NCBI GenBank assembly: GCA_945897085.1
Contig: CAMDEU010000014.1
Coordinates: 1 to 32,597, forward strand
DNA: 32,597 nt
Direction of reading: 5' to 3'
Source: Spirosoma fluviale
GTDB lineage: Bacteria > Bacteroidota > Bacteroidia > Cytophagales > Cyclobacteriaceae
A program made the translations under genes and the position numbers. Numbering within the stretch: the first letter of the stretch is position 1; each line of letters opens with the position of its first letter. Positions 9,686 to 17,786 of the stretch are shown here, in pieces. Below the pieces are notes generated by a model. That model had not been told where the DNA came from, made no database searches, and was given only the letters and a program-made list of their open reading frames with translations.

Positions 9686-9691
9686 TTATTG
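9668..9691. promoter_or_regulatory. 24-bp imperfect palindrome, candidate MarR operator
   Basis: CAATtgATGTATATACATttATTG: perfect 12-bp core ATGTATATACAT (9674-9685), outer CAAT/ATTG also match (10 of 12 pairs). Confidence 0.5.
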
Positions 9692-9773
9692 TAGGTAAAA
9701 GGTTCAGATTTTGCTGAAAAAAATTACCAAGGGGTACCTAAACACTTGATAAATAGCTTATTTAAATTCAAAC

Positions 9774-10009
9774 GGTCCACGATTGACGGTCGACGGACCA
9801 CAGTCAATTGTTCAGCATATGAAAAACGTATTTAAATTTAGATTCTATACTTGTTACCAAACGAATCGGCTGTCGACCGTGGACTGTTAGCTGTTGACAG
9901 AATGATCCACAGTCACTAGCGCCTACCCCTAAAAAACGTAAAAAATTTAGATTCTAAACCCGGTCACACAACGACTCGGCTGTCGTCAGTGGACTGTTGA
10001 CAGTTAACT
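9774..10009. repeat. Degenerate intergenic repeat array: 7-bp-period (GTNNACN) tracts embedded in a ~110-bp tandem unit
   Basis: Heptads at 9774-9808 (GGTCCAC GATTGAC GGTCGAC GGACCAC AGTCAAT), 9872-9899 (GTCGACC GTGGACT GTTAGCT GTTGACA), 9982-10009 (GTCGTCA GTGGACT GTTGACA GTTAACT). Flanks AAAAACGTA...AATTTAGATTCT (9822 and 9932) and CTGTCG (9870 and 9980) repeat at 110-bp offset; CCACAGTCA (9798 and 9907) at 109. Confidence 0.85.
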
Positions 10010-10798
10010 TTTTAGCCAATCCTTCAATAATCGATTGACTTCCTCTGGCTTTTCGATACAGCTGCTGTGACCAGCGCCTACTATGGTTTCTAGCTTGGCT
10101 CCAGCAATTCCCTGATGAATAAAAGCTGCTTTTTGTGGGGTAGTCGCTACATCCTCATCTCCTACGATCACCAAGGTAGGACAGGTAATTTTGGCAAGTT
10201 CCTCTTCTACCCCCTTGCGATAGATCACCCCTTCCACAGGACCGATAATACTTTTTTTATTAGACGCCAGTTCCTTTTTCCAATGGCGAATGGAGTCAAC
10301 TTGAGTAGGATCAGCCAACCAACTTTTTGCAAACATAATTTTCATGACCTTACTGGCTATAGGAGGGATTATTCCTAGCCAACGCACCATCCCATTGAGG
10401 AGCTTGTACTGTGGTAGATTTTCTTGGGGCTCCGCATTGGCAGAAGTCTCCAGCAAGGCTAGACTTTTAATCAATTCTGGGTGGCGCGCAGCCAAACGCA
10501 TGCCTACAAAGCCTCCCATAGACAATCCAATAAAATGAACTGGGCCACCAACCAAGGATCGGATTAATTCTACAGCATCTGATGCTACTGTATCCATGTC
10601 ATAAGGTCCCTTTACCTCACTATTTCCTTGACCCCGGTGATCGTAGGCAATGACGCGGTACTGCTTGGAAAATTCCGCCACCTGAGCCGCAAACATCTTG
10701 TGGCTCCAAAGTAAGCCATGTGAAAAAACCAAAGTCTCGGATCCGGATCCAGATTCTTGGTAGAATAGTTTCGTATTGGGAAGAGAGATATACGGCAT
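10004..10798 (-). CDS. Alpha/beta fold hydrolase
   Basis: VFSHGLLWSHKMFAAQVAEFSKQYRVIAYDHRGQGNSEV, nucleophile IGLSMGGFVGM, late VIVGDEDVATTP and GAGHSSCIEKPEEVN. Confidence 0.92.
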   Translation of the reverse strand: MPYISLPNTKLFYQESGSGSETLVFSHGLLWSHKMFAAQVAEFSKQYRVIAYDHRGQGNSEVKGPYDMDTVASDAVELIRSLVGGPVHFIGLSMGGFVGMRLAARHPELIKSLALLETSANAEPQENLPQYKLLNGMVRWLGIIPPIASKVMKIMFAKSWLADPTQVDSIRHWKKELASNKKSIIGPVEGVIYRKGVEEELAKITCPTLVIVGDEDVATTPQKAAFIHQGIAGAKLETIVGAGHSSCIEKPEEVNRLLKDWLKS

Positions 10799-10843
10799 AG
10801 TTTATAGAGAAATATATGGAGGAATTGTATGCATCTTTTTGCT

Positions 10844-10879
10844 AAAAAAAGAAGGAGAGGCCACTAAGCGAGCTCTCCT
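10844..10879 (-). terminator. Candidate intrinsic terminator downstream of amidohydrolase
   Basis: Minus strand AGGAGAG-CTCGCTTAGTGGC-CTCTCCT followed by TCTTTTTTT. Confidence 0.6.
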
Positions 10880-10907
10880 CCCTTATTTACAAGTACTAGT
10901 CAACAGC

Positions 10908-12497
10908 TTACCAATCCAAGCCTGGCTGGGTAATGCGTACATTTTCCCGAGCTTTATGCTGATCTACAATAGTGCGAACATCTTTAAGAAGCTGCTTGGC
11001 ATCGTACACGATACCGTCCTTCACAGTATACTTCACACCACCTACACGAATTGGCTCATTCGCCTCACTGGTGCGAATCGCACCTGTACCATACAATACC
11101 TTTAGGTTTTGAAGTGGATTTTCTTCCAAGATGACAAAATCAGCCAACTTGCCTACTTCAACCGTACCCAAGTCCTTATCCAAGCCTAAGGCTTCGGCAC
11201 CATGCATGGTCGCAGCACGAATGACTTCCAAAGGATGGAATCCTGCCTCGCGCAACATTTCTAGTTCCCGGATATAGGCAAATCCATACAGCTGGTAAAT
11301 AAATCCAGAATCAGATCCGGCGGTCACTCTTCCACCACGGTTTTTGTACTCGTTGACAAAAGTCATCCAAAGACGGTAATTCTCTTTCCAAAGTACCTCT
11401 TCTTCGGTAGTCCAATCAAACCAGTAGGAACCATGAGATTGACGATTGGGAGCATAAAAACGCCAAAGAGAAGGCAGCGTATACACACCATGCCACTCCT
11501 GCGTACGCGCACGCATCAAGTCTCTGTTGGCCTCGTAGATATTAAGGGTAGGATCCAAAGTAAAGTCCAACTCTAGCAACTCATTCATCACCTTATTCCA
11601 ATGGTCTGAGAAAGGTGGTGCCGCCTGCTGCCAAAGCTTTCCTGCCTCGGCAAAGCGATGTTGCTCATTCTGGTAATTGTAATCCAACCGGAAATTTTGA
11701 ATGGTTCGATCGGTAAACAGCGCCTCAGGAAGTCCATACCAGTGTTCCATGGAAGTAAGACCAGCACGTGCAGAATGAAGTACATTCCATCTGGCCACAT
11801 CCAATTGCTGATGGTGCATGGCAGACTTTAATCCAATCCGCTTATTTTCTGAGATTGCTGCCTCCATCACTTCTGGCTTTGCTCCAAAAAACTTGATTCC
11901 ATCTGCCCCTTTGGCCTTATTTTCGTTGACCCAAGCTTTCGCTTGTTCGGCATTGGTAATAGGCCCTTTTGCTCCCTGGCCAAAAGAAGTATAAGCCAAT
12001 AATCTTGGAGCAGTGATTTCATTGGCCGCAGATTTCTTCTTGTGGTCCAAGACCCAAGTAAGTCCATTTCCAGCCGAAGGGTCACGCACAGTGGTAATTC
12101 CATGCGCCATCCAAAGTTTAAACACGTATTCTGCTGGGGTACCTTGTCCAGAGCCTCCAATATGACCGTGCATATCGATCAAACCAGGCAAAAGATAGTG
12201 CCCGGTCAGGTCCATTACCTTCGTCTTGTCGTCCGCTTTGGGACGGCGATTTTCGTTGATAGGAACGCCAGGATAACCAACTGCCTGAATCTGCGTAATG
12301 CGATTTTTCACTACCACAATATCCACAGGACCTACTGGGGGTGCCCCGGTACCGTCAATAAGCGTCACTCCACGAATAATCAGTTTCTCATAAGGGCCCT
12401 CTCCCTCTGCTCTTGCAGGGGAAGGCATGATCTGTGCAAAGGACCAGCTGACGCTAGCAACCAATGCGAGACCGAGGACAAGTATTTTTTTCAACAT
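10908..12497 (-). CDS. Amidohydrolase family protein, secreted
   Basis: Signal peptide; LTGHYLLPGLIDMHGHIGGSG metal-binding HxH; AGSDSGFIYQLYGFAYIRELEMLREAGFHPLEVIRAATMHGAEALGLDKDLGTVEVGKLADFVILEENPL. Confidence 0.9.
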   Translation of the reverse strand: MLKKILVLGLALVASVSWSFAQIMPSPARAEGEGPYEKLIIRGVTLIDGTGAPPVGPVDIVVVKNRITQIQAVGYPGVPINENRRPKADDKTKVMDLTGHYLLPGLIDMHGHIGGSGQGTPAEYVFKLWMAHGITTVRDPSAGNGLTWVLDHKKKSAANEITAPRLLAYTSFGQGAKGPITNAEQAKAWVNENKAKGADGIKFFGAKPEVMEAAISENKRIGLKSAMHHQQLDVARWNVLHSARAGLTSMEHWYGLPEALFTDRTIQNFRLDYNYQNEQHRFAEAGKLWQQAAPPFSDHWNKVMNELLELDFTLDPTLNIYEANRDLMRARTQEWHGVYTLPSLWRFYAPNRQSHGSYWFDWTTEEEVLWKENYRLWMTFVNEYKNRGGRVTAGSDSGFIYQLYGFAYIRELEMLREAGFHPLEVIRAATMHGAEALGLDKDLGTVEVGKLADFVILEENPLQNLKVLYGTGAIRTSEANEPIRVGGVKYTVKDGIVYDAKQLLKDVRTIVDQHKARENVRITQPGLDW

Positions 12498-12576
12498 AGC
12501 TAGTTGGGGTTCTTAAAGTGTTTAAGTTAGGGGAAATCCAGAAATGAAAAAATGTTTTTTAAAGGAGTGGAAACGA

Positions 12577-12602
12577 AAAAGCCCCGTACGTACGGGGCTT
12601 TT
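12577..12602 (-). terminator. Perfect 26-bp palindrome, candidate terminator of fabI transcript
   Basis: AAAAGCCCCGTACGTACGGGGCTTTT, self-complementary, with an extra T on the minus strand (CTTTTTCG). Confidence 0.7.
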
Positions 12603-12683
12603 GATATTTTCAACGGATTTGAATCGCTTGACTTAGCAAAAACTTATTCAATCGATAAGCTTGCGATTTACAAAGTACCTACT

Positions 12684-12711
12684 GTCGTCAGTGGACTGTC
12701 AACCGTTGACC
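12684..12711 (+). repeat. Heptad-repeat tract (fourth copy of the intergenic GTNNACN family)
   Basis: GTCGTCA GTGGACT GTCAACC GTTGACC. CTGTCGTCAGTGGACTGT (12682-12699) is identical to 9980-9997. Confidence 0.8.
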
Positions 12712-12722
12712 ATCTGAGCATT

Positions 12723-13538
12723 TTACAAGTCTTTGAACTTTTCCATGATCTCTTCAGAAATCCCCGTAAAGGAATACCCTCCATCATGGAAAAGATTTTG
12801 CATGGTCACCATGCGAGTTAAGTCAGAAAACATGGTCACAATGTAATCAGCACATGCATCTGCCGAGGCATTTCCCAAAGGAGAAAGAGCTTCTGCAAAG
12901 TTGTAAAAAGAATCAAATCCACCAATTCCACTTCCTGCAGTGGTTTTAGTAGGAGATTGAGAGATGGTGTTGACGCGAACTTTCTTCAATTTACCAAAAC
13001 GATACCCATAGCCTCTGGCGATACTTTCTAACAAGGCCTTGGCGTCTGCCATATCCGTGTAGAACGGGAATATCCGTTGTGCTGCGATATAGGAAAGCCC
13101 TACTATCGATCCCCACTCCTTCATCACATCCATCTTCTCGGCTACCTGCATCATCTTGTGAAACGAGATCGCAGATACATCGTAGGACTTCATGGCCCAA
13201 TCGTAATTGAGGTCACCGTAGGCTTTGCCTTTACGGATGTTGGGAGACATGCCGATGGAATGAAGCAAAAAGTCAAAATCTGCTCCCAAAAACTCTTTTG
13301 CCTCCGCGTATAACTTTTCAATATCTTCCACTACTGTAGCATCTGCACCAATTACGATGGTATTGCACTCCTCAGCAAGTTCTTTAATCGCTCCCATACG
13401 CATGGCAATGGGCGCATTGGTCAAGACAAATTTTCCGCCTTGATCCTTTACCTTGAGCGCAGTTTTCCAAGCAATCGAATTTTCATCAAGTGCACCAGTA
13501 ATGATTCCTACTTTTCCTTTAAGTAAATTTTCTGACAT
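12723..13538 (-). CDS. fabI: Enoyl-[acyl-carrier-protein] reductase
   Basis: LLKGKVGIITGALDENSIAWKTA...DFLLHSIGMSPN...GLSYIAAQRIFPFYTDMADAKALLESIARGYGYRFGKLKKVRVNTISQSPTKTTAGSGIGGF. Confidence 0.93.
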   Translation of the reverse strand: MSENLLKGKVGIITGALDENSIAWKTALKVKDQGGKFVLTNAPIAMRMGAIKELAEECNTIVIGADATVVEDIEKLYAEAKEFLGADFDFLLHSIGMSPNIRKGKAYGDLNYDWAMKSYDVSAISFHKMMQVAEKMDVMKEWGSIVGLSYIAAQRIFPFYTDMADAKALLESIARGYGYRFGKLKKVRVNTISQSPTKTTAGSGIGGFDSFYNFAEALSPLGNASADACADYIVTMFSDLTRMVTMQNLFHDGGYSFTGISEEIMEKFKDL

Positions 13539-13600
13539 ATAGCAATGGGGTTGAATTCAAAATCTGCGGTGAAAATACATAAAATTTAGGAGTTAGCCCC

Positions 13601-15253
13601 TCAATTCATCAAGAGCTCTTTGGCACTAGCCTGAGCAGCGGCAGAAGGATTGGCTCCAGCAATCATTTTGGCAAGCTCATGCACACGCTCCTCCTCGCTC
13701 AATTGCTTGACCTTAGAGATTGTTTTTGCTGCACTATGGTCCTTGTACACAAAGAAGTGCACATCTCCCTTGGCAGCCACTTGTGGAAGGTGTGTGATGC
13801 AAATAACTTGGTGATTTTGTGCAATGACCTGCATCATTCGGACCATCTGCAAGGCCACTTCTCCTGAAATACCAGAATCAATCTCGTCAAAAATAAGGGT
13901 AGGCAAAGCCATTTTATCGGCCATCATGTACTTAATTGCGAAAAGTAAGCGCGAAAATTCACCTCCAGAGGCTACTTTTTTCAAGGGCTGTAACGGTATC
14001 CCTTTGTTGGCAGAAAAAAGAAGCTCCACCCGATCTATCCCTGTGGCATGTGGCTCGAGCGATTGCCTTTCCATTTGAATTCGGGCATTTTCCATCCCCA
14101 ACTCATGTACTAATTCCTCCAATGCTCGTTCAAAAGCAGGGAAACAAGCCCGTCGTTTTTGGCTGAGAATCTCGCCCGCTTCGAGCATGGCCCTTTCTTT
14201 TACGAGCTGAACTCTCTTGGCTTCTTCCAACTGTTCTGCCACCTGCTGAACTTGAAAAACCTGATCGGCCAAGTGGCTTTCTAATACCAAAAGTTCTTCC
14301 ACCGTCTGCAGTCCATGCTTCTTTTGCAACTGATAGATTTTGCTGAGACGCTCGCGGGTTTTTTCTAACTTTTCAGCATCCACTTCTACACTACTATCTT
14401 CGTCTGTTAGGCTTTCTGCCAAATCCTTCAACTCAATCCAAGCCTCCTGAAACCGCAATCGGTAACTGCCAAAGGCCTGGGCCAATCGCTCCAACCCCTG
14501 TAAACTCGATTGAATATGTCCCATTCCCTGAAGTACTCCAAACTGCTCGTCTTGGAAAAGAGAAAGGATCTCTTGGATCTTTATTTTAATATCTTCAGCA
14601 TTTTCAAGGATCTCCTGACTAGACTCCAATTCCAACTGCTCCCCGGCAACAAGAGAAAGACTACTCAACTCATCCAATTGAAATTGATTGAAATCGAATT
14701 CTTTTTTGAGCGTTGCCAACTGCCTAGTAAGCTCTTCTAAGCGTTTATTGGCATTCTTAAATTCGGTAAACACTTTTTGGAAAGCGGTTCGCTCGGGTCC
14801 TGTTCCAGCAAAAGCATCCACCAAGCCCAATTGAAAATCCCCTTCTCCCAAGAGTAAGGTGTCATGCTGGGAATGCACATCCATCAGCCTCTCCCCTAAA
14901 GTCTTCAAATGATCCAAAAGGATCGGAGTATCGTTTACAAAAGATCGGGATTTGCCATTTGGACTGATTTCCCTTCGGATAATGCAACTGTCCTCATAGT
15001 CCAGATCTAGCTCCTCAAAATATTTCTGCAATCCATAGGAACGAATGTCAAAAACCCCCTCCACTACGCATTTCTTCTCTTCATGCAGCAGCACCTTGGT
15101 ATCCGCCCGATTGCCCAACAGAAGACCTACTGCTCCAAGCATAATCGACTTACCTGCTCCAGTTTCACCTGTAATCATACTCAATCCAGCACTGGGCTGC
15201 ATGGCCAAGTGATCGATTAAAGCATAATTGGATATTTTAAGTGAGGTAAGCAT
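13601..15253 (-). CDS. recN: DNA repair protein RecN
   Basis: MLTSLKISNYALIDHLAMQPSAGLSMITGETGAGKSIMLGAVGLLLGNRAD...VASGGEFSRLLFAIKYMMADKMALPTLIFDEIDSGISGEVA. Confidence 0.95.
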   Translation of the reverse strand: MLTSLKISNYALIDHLAMQPSAGLSMITGETGAGKSIMLGAVGLLLGNRADTKVLLHEEKKCVVEGVFDIRSYGLQKYFEELDLDYEDSCIIRREISPNGKSRSFVNDTPILLDHLKTLGERLMDVHSQHDTLLLGEGDFQLGLVDAFAGTGPERTAFQKVFTEFKNANKRLEELTRQLATLKKEFDFNQFQLDELSSLSLVAGEQLELESSQEILENAEDIKIKIQEILSLFQDEQFGVLQGMGHIQSSLQGLERLAQAFGSYRLRFQEAWIELKDLAESLTDEDSSVEVDAEKLEKTRERLSKIYQLQKKHGLQTVEELLVLESHLADQVFQVQQVAEQLEEAKRVQLVKERAMLEAGEILSQKRRACFPAFERALEELVHELGMENARIQMERQSLEPHATGIDRVELLFSANKGIPLQPLKKVASGGEFSRLLFAIKYMMADKMALPTLIFDEIDSGISGEVALQMVRMMQVIAQNHQVICITHLPQVAAKGDVHFFVYKDHSAAKTISKVKQLSEEERVHELAKMIAGANPSAAAQASAKELLMN

Positions 15254-15293
15254 GAATTAAGGAAGGCTTTACAACAAAACTAAATGATACTAC

Positions 15294-16199
15294 TTAACTT
15301 TTGAGTAGCTCGTTGTATTTTCTAGCGTTATTCGGATCAATTTCAAGTAAAAGAGGAACAGCTTTTTCACGAATAGCAAATGGGGCATTCTTGAGCAGCT
15401 CTACCAGTTCATCCCCTTTAGCGTCTATAAAGCTGATCGTGAAAATTCCGTTAGGCTGCAATTTATTAGCTTGCGCCACAAGTTGAATCGCTTCCAAAAT
15501 AGAAGTATAGGCTTCCTCCGGTGCAATTGCAAGCTGGTCTATCCCTTTTCTGTGATACAAATAAATCGCTTCTCGAATAGGATCATAAACCGTTGAAATG
15601 TAAATATCATTGATTAGCCAATAGCGGCTTCTACGATCGTTGGGATTTTGTACCCAGCCGGCACGACCCGACTGCTGGGCATTATTTACAATATCATTTG
15701 CCACTTCAAAATAAGGATTGCCACCTTTGAGCGCAAAGGTGTCGTAATCCATCCCAAGCGCGATGTACGCATAGAATGAAAGTAAGGAACTAATATTATT
15801 CAAAAAGGAAACCCGATTGAATTCTAGTGGTTGAGAATCTTGGTATTCAAAAGACCAATTCCGATCAATAAAGTTAAGCACCACCGTTTCATAGTTAGTG
15901 CCAAATACAGGGCGTACCACCTGCACTTGAACTGTCGCACTGTAAACCCCAACTTGTGGGACTTGACTGATGGTAATCAATAAATTTCCTTTGATTCGCT
16001 CTTCAGGCCTAAACTCATCCGAAGTCCAGGTTCGCCCATTCAAAAACTGCTCAAAGCTAGTTTTCATTTGATTAAAGACGTCTGTATTTTGAAATCTAGA
16101 ACGGTCACTATTGATAATGACCCTAAAATCTAGCTCTTGGGCTTTGCTCTCTAAAAAAATACCAATAAATCCAACTAGGATAAGTATCCCCTTTTTCAT
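15294..16199 (-). CDS. porD: DUF4835 family protein, type IX secretion-associated PorD
   Basis: ELDFRVIINSDRSRFQNTDVFNQMKTSFEQFLNGRTWTSDEFRPEERIKGNLLITISQVP...YAYIALGMDYDTFALKGGNPYFEVANDIVNNAQQSGRAGW; located between recN and coaBC. Confidence 0.88.
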   Translation of the reverse strand: MKKGILILVGFIGIFLESKAQELDFRVIINSDRSRFQNTDVFNQMKTSFEQFLNGRTWTSDEFRPEERIKGNLLITISQVPQVGVYSATVQVQVVRPVFGTNYETVVLNFIDRNWSFEYQDSQPLEFNRVSFLNNISSLLSFYAYIALGMDYDTFALKGGNPYFEVANDIVNNAQQSGRAGWVQNPNDRRSRYWLINDIYISTVYDPIREAIYLYHRKGIDQLAIAPEEAYTSILEAIQLVAQANKLQPNGIFTISFIDAKGDELVELLKNAPFAIREKAVPLLLEIDPNNARKYNELLKS

Positions 16200-16232
16200 G
16201 AACTAAATTTACAAAAAATCTTTAGCTACTTG

Positions 16233-17435
16233 TCATGAAGCTGCATTTTTGACCTCCTCCAAAATAAGCGCAGCAATGGATTCCTTGGGTAAAAGGGCAG
16301 AGGATACTTCTCTCCCGCTTTTATGAAAAATACGAACCTGGTTGGTATCGTGTTTAAAACCTACGCCGGCTTCAACAGCTGAGTTTAGGACCACTAAATC
16401 AAAATTTTTGCGGACCAATTTCGCTTTGGCATTCACCTCTTCCTGCTCCGTTTCCAAGGCAAACCCAACATGAAATTGATTTGCTCTCTTAATTTTTCCA
16501 AGCTCAAATGCTAGATCTACATTGGGTACCAAACGAAGGGTCAGTTCTTCTCCAGCCTTCTTTATTTTTTGTGCCACAGGATTTTCAGGCCTAAAATCAG
16601 CTACTGCTGCTGCAAATACCACCAAATCCATCTGTGCATGCAGGGCCTTAGCTGCTTCAAACATTTCTGATGCAGTGGTGACACGACGGATCTGAAATCG
16701 ATTTTCATCTAGCTTCAACGAAACGGGACCTACGACTAGGTAAACTTCTGCCCCTTGTGCTTCAAATGCTTTGGCCAAGGCATAGCCCATTTTTCCGCTG
16801 GAATGATTGCTCAAAAATCGAACAGGGTCAAGTGCTTCCTGGGTAGGCCCCAAGGTAATCATCACTTTCTTGCCCAGAAAATCCTTCTTGGGATTAAAAA
16901 ACTGAATTACCTGCTCCAGGATATGCTCTGGCTCCATCATTCTTCCCTGACCAGATAGCCCGCTGGCCAACTCACCTGTTTCGGCATCCAACACAATATT
17001 TCCAAAGGAAGCTACTTTTTCCAAGTTGGCACGAACGGATGGGTGCTGGTACATGTCCAAGTCCATGGCTGGGGCAAGCATCACAGGACAACGGCAAGAG
17101 AGATAGGTCGCGGTAAGTAAATTATCAGATCCCCCTTGGGCAAATTTGGCTAGCGTATTGGCGCTCAGGGGAGCTACTAAAAATAGGTCTGCCCATAGGC
17201 CAAGCTCGACATGATTGTGCCATTGGCCAGAGTTTTTTTCAAAAAAAGTAGAGAACACCGGTCGCTTTGACAGGGTCGCTAAGGTAAGGGGGGTAATAAA
17301 ATCAAGAGCAGAGGCTGTCGCTACAAGCTGTACCTCTGCTCCAGATTTGATGAGCAAGCGCGTTAAAATCGCTGTTTTATAGGCGGCAATGCTACCTGTA
17401 ACACCGACTAAAATCCGTTTGCCTTCCAGATTCAT
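16233..17435 (-). CDS. coaBC: Bifunctional phosphopantothenoylcysteine decarboxylase/phosphopantothenate-cysteine ligase
   Basis: LEGKRILVGVTGSIAAYKTAILTRLLIKSGAEVQLVATASA...LAPAMDLDMYQHPSV...VMITLGPTQEALDPVRFLSNHSSGKMGYALAKAFEAQGAEV. Confidence 0.95.
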   Translation of the reverse strand: MNLEGKRILVGVTGSIAAYKTAILTRLLIKSGAEVQLVATASALDFITPLTLATLSKRPVFSTFFEKNSGQWHNHVELGLWADLFLVAPLSANTLAKFAQGGSDNLLTATYLSCRCPVMLAPAMDLDMYQHPSVRANLEKVASFGNIVLDAETGELASGLSGQGRMMEPEHILEQVIQFFNPKKDFLGKKVMITLGPTQEALDPVRFLSNHSSGKMGYALAKAFEAQGAEVYLVVGPVSLKLDENRFQIRRVTTASEMFEAAKALHAQMDLVVFAAAVADFRPENPVAQKIKKAGEELTLRLVPNVDLAFELGKIKRANQFHVGFALETEQEEVNAKAKLVRKNFDLVVLNSAVEAGVGFKHDTNQVRIFHKSGREVSSALLPKESIAALILEEVKNAAS

Positions 17436-17441
17436 TGAAAA

Positions 17442-17756
17442 TTACTCCGCTCCTTCTTGCGATGGATATCTGTGGTGGATTTTTCCCTCTGTAAACTCTT
17501 CCATCGCCAAAGAAGTTGGCTTAGGCATTCTTTCGTAAAACTTGGAGATTTCGATTTGCTCCTTGTTTTCGAATACTTCTTCCAAATTGTCCACGGTAGA
17601 AGCGAACTCTGAAAGCTTGTTATTCAACTCTTCCTTCAAGGTAGAAGAAATTTGCTTTGCACGCTGACCCACGATGTGGATCGACTCATAAATATTGCCA
17701 GTTTTATCGGCAACTTTATCTAGGTCTCTGGTGATGATTGATGGATTAATAGCCAT
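17442..17756 (-). CDS. rpoZ: DNA-directed RNA polymerase subunit omega (Bacteroidetes type)
   Basis: MAINPSIITRDLDKVADKTGNIYESIHIVGQRAKQISSTLKEELNNKLSEFAS; between coaBC and bamD. ORF track starts at 17786, but the MAINPS start at 17756 fits the family better. Confidence 0.78.
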   Translation of the reverse strand: MAINPSIITRDLDKVADKTGNIYESIHIVGQRAKQISSTLKEELNNKLSEFASTVDNLEEVFENKEQIEISKFYERMPKPTSLAMEEFTEGKIHHRYPSQEGAE

Positions 17757-17786
17757 ATAGTTTGTGTTTAAATGCTTGTAATTCAA

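Noticed and set aside
9774-10009. Possible CRISPR-like array
   Set aside because: Units are 7 bp and ~110 bp, degenerate, with no 25-40 bp identical repeats and unique spacers, and no cas genes nearby.
10776-11105. 109-aa plus-strand ORF spanning the amidohydrolase terminator
   Set aside because: Overlaps two minus-strand genes and a terminator hairpin; likely chance.
12042-12503. 153-aa plus-strand ORF antisense to the amidohydrolase
   Set aside because: Shadow ORF of a clearly coding minus-strand gene; no recognisable domain or signal.
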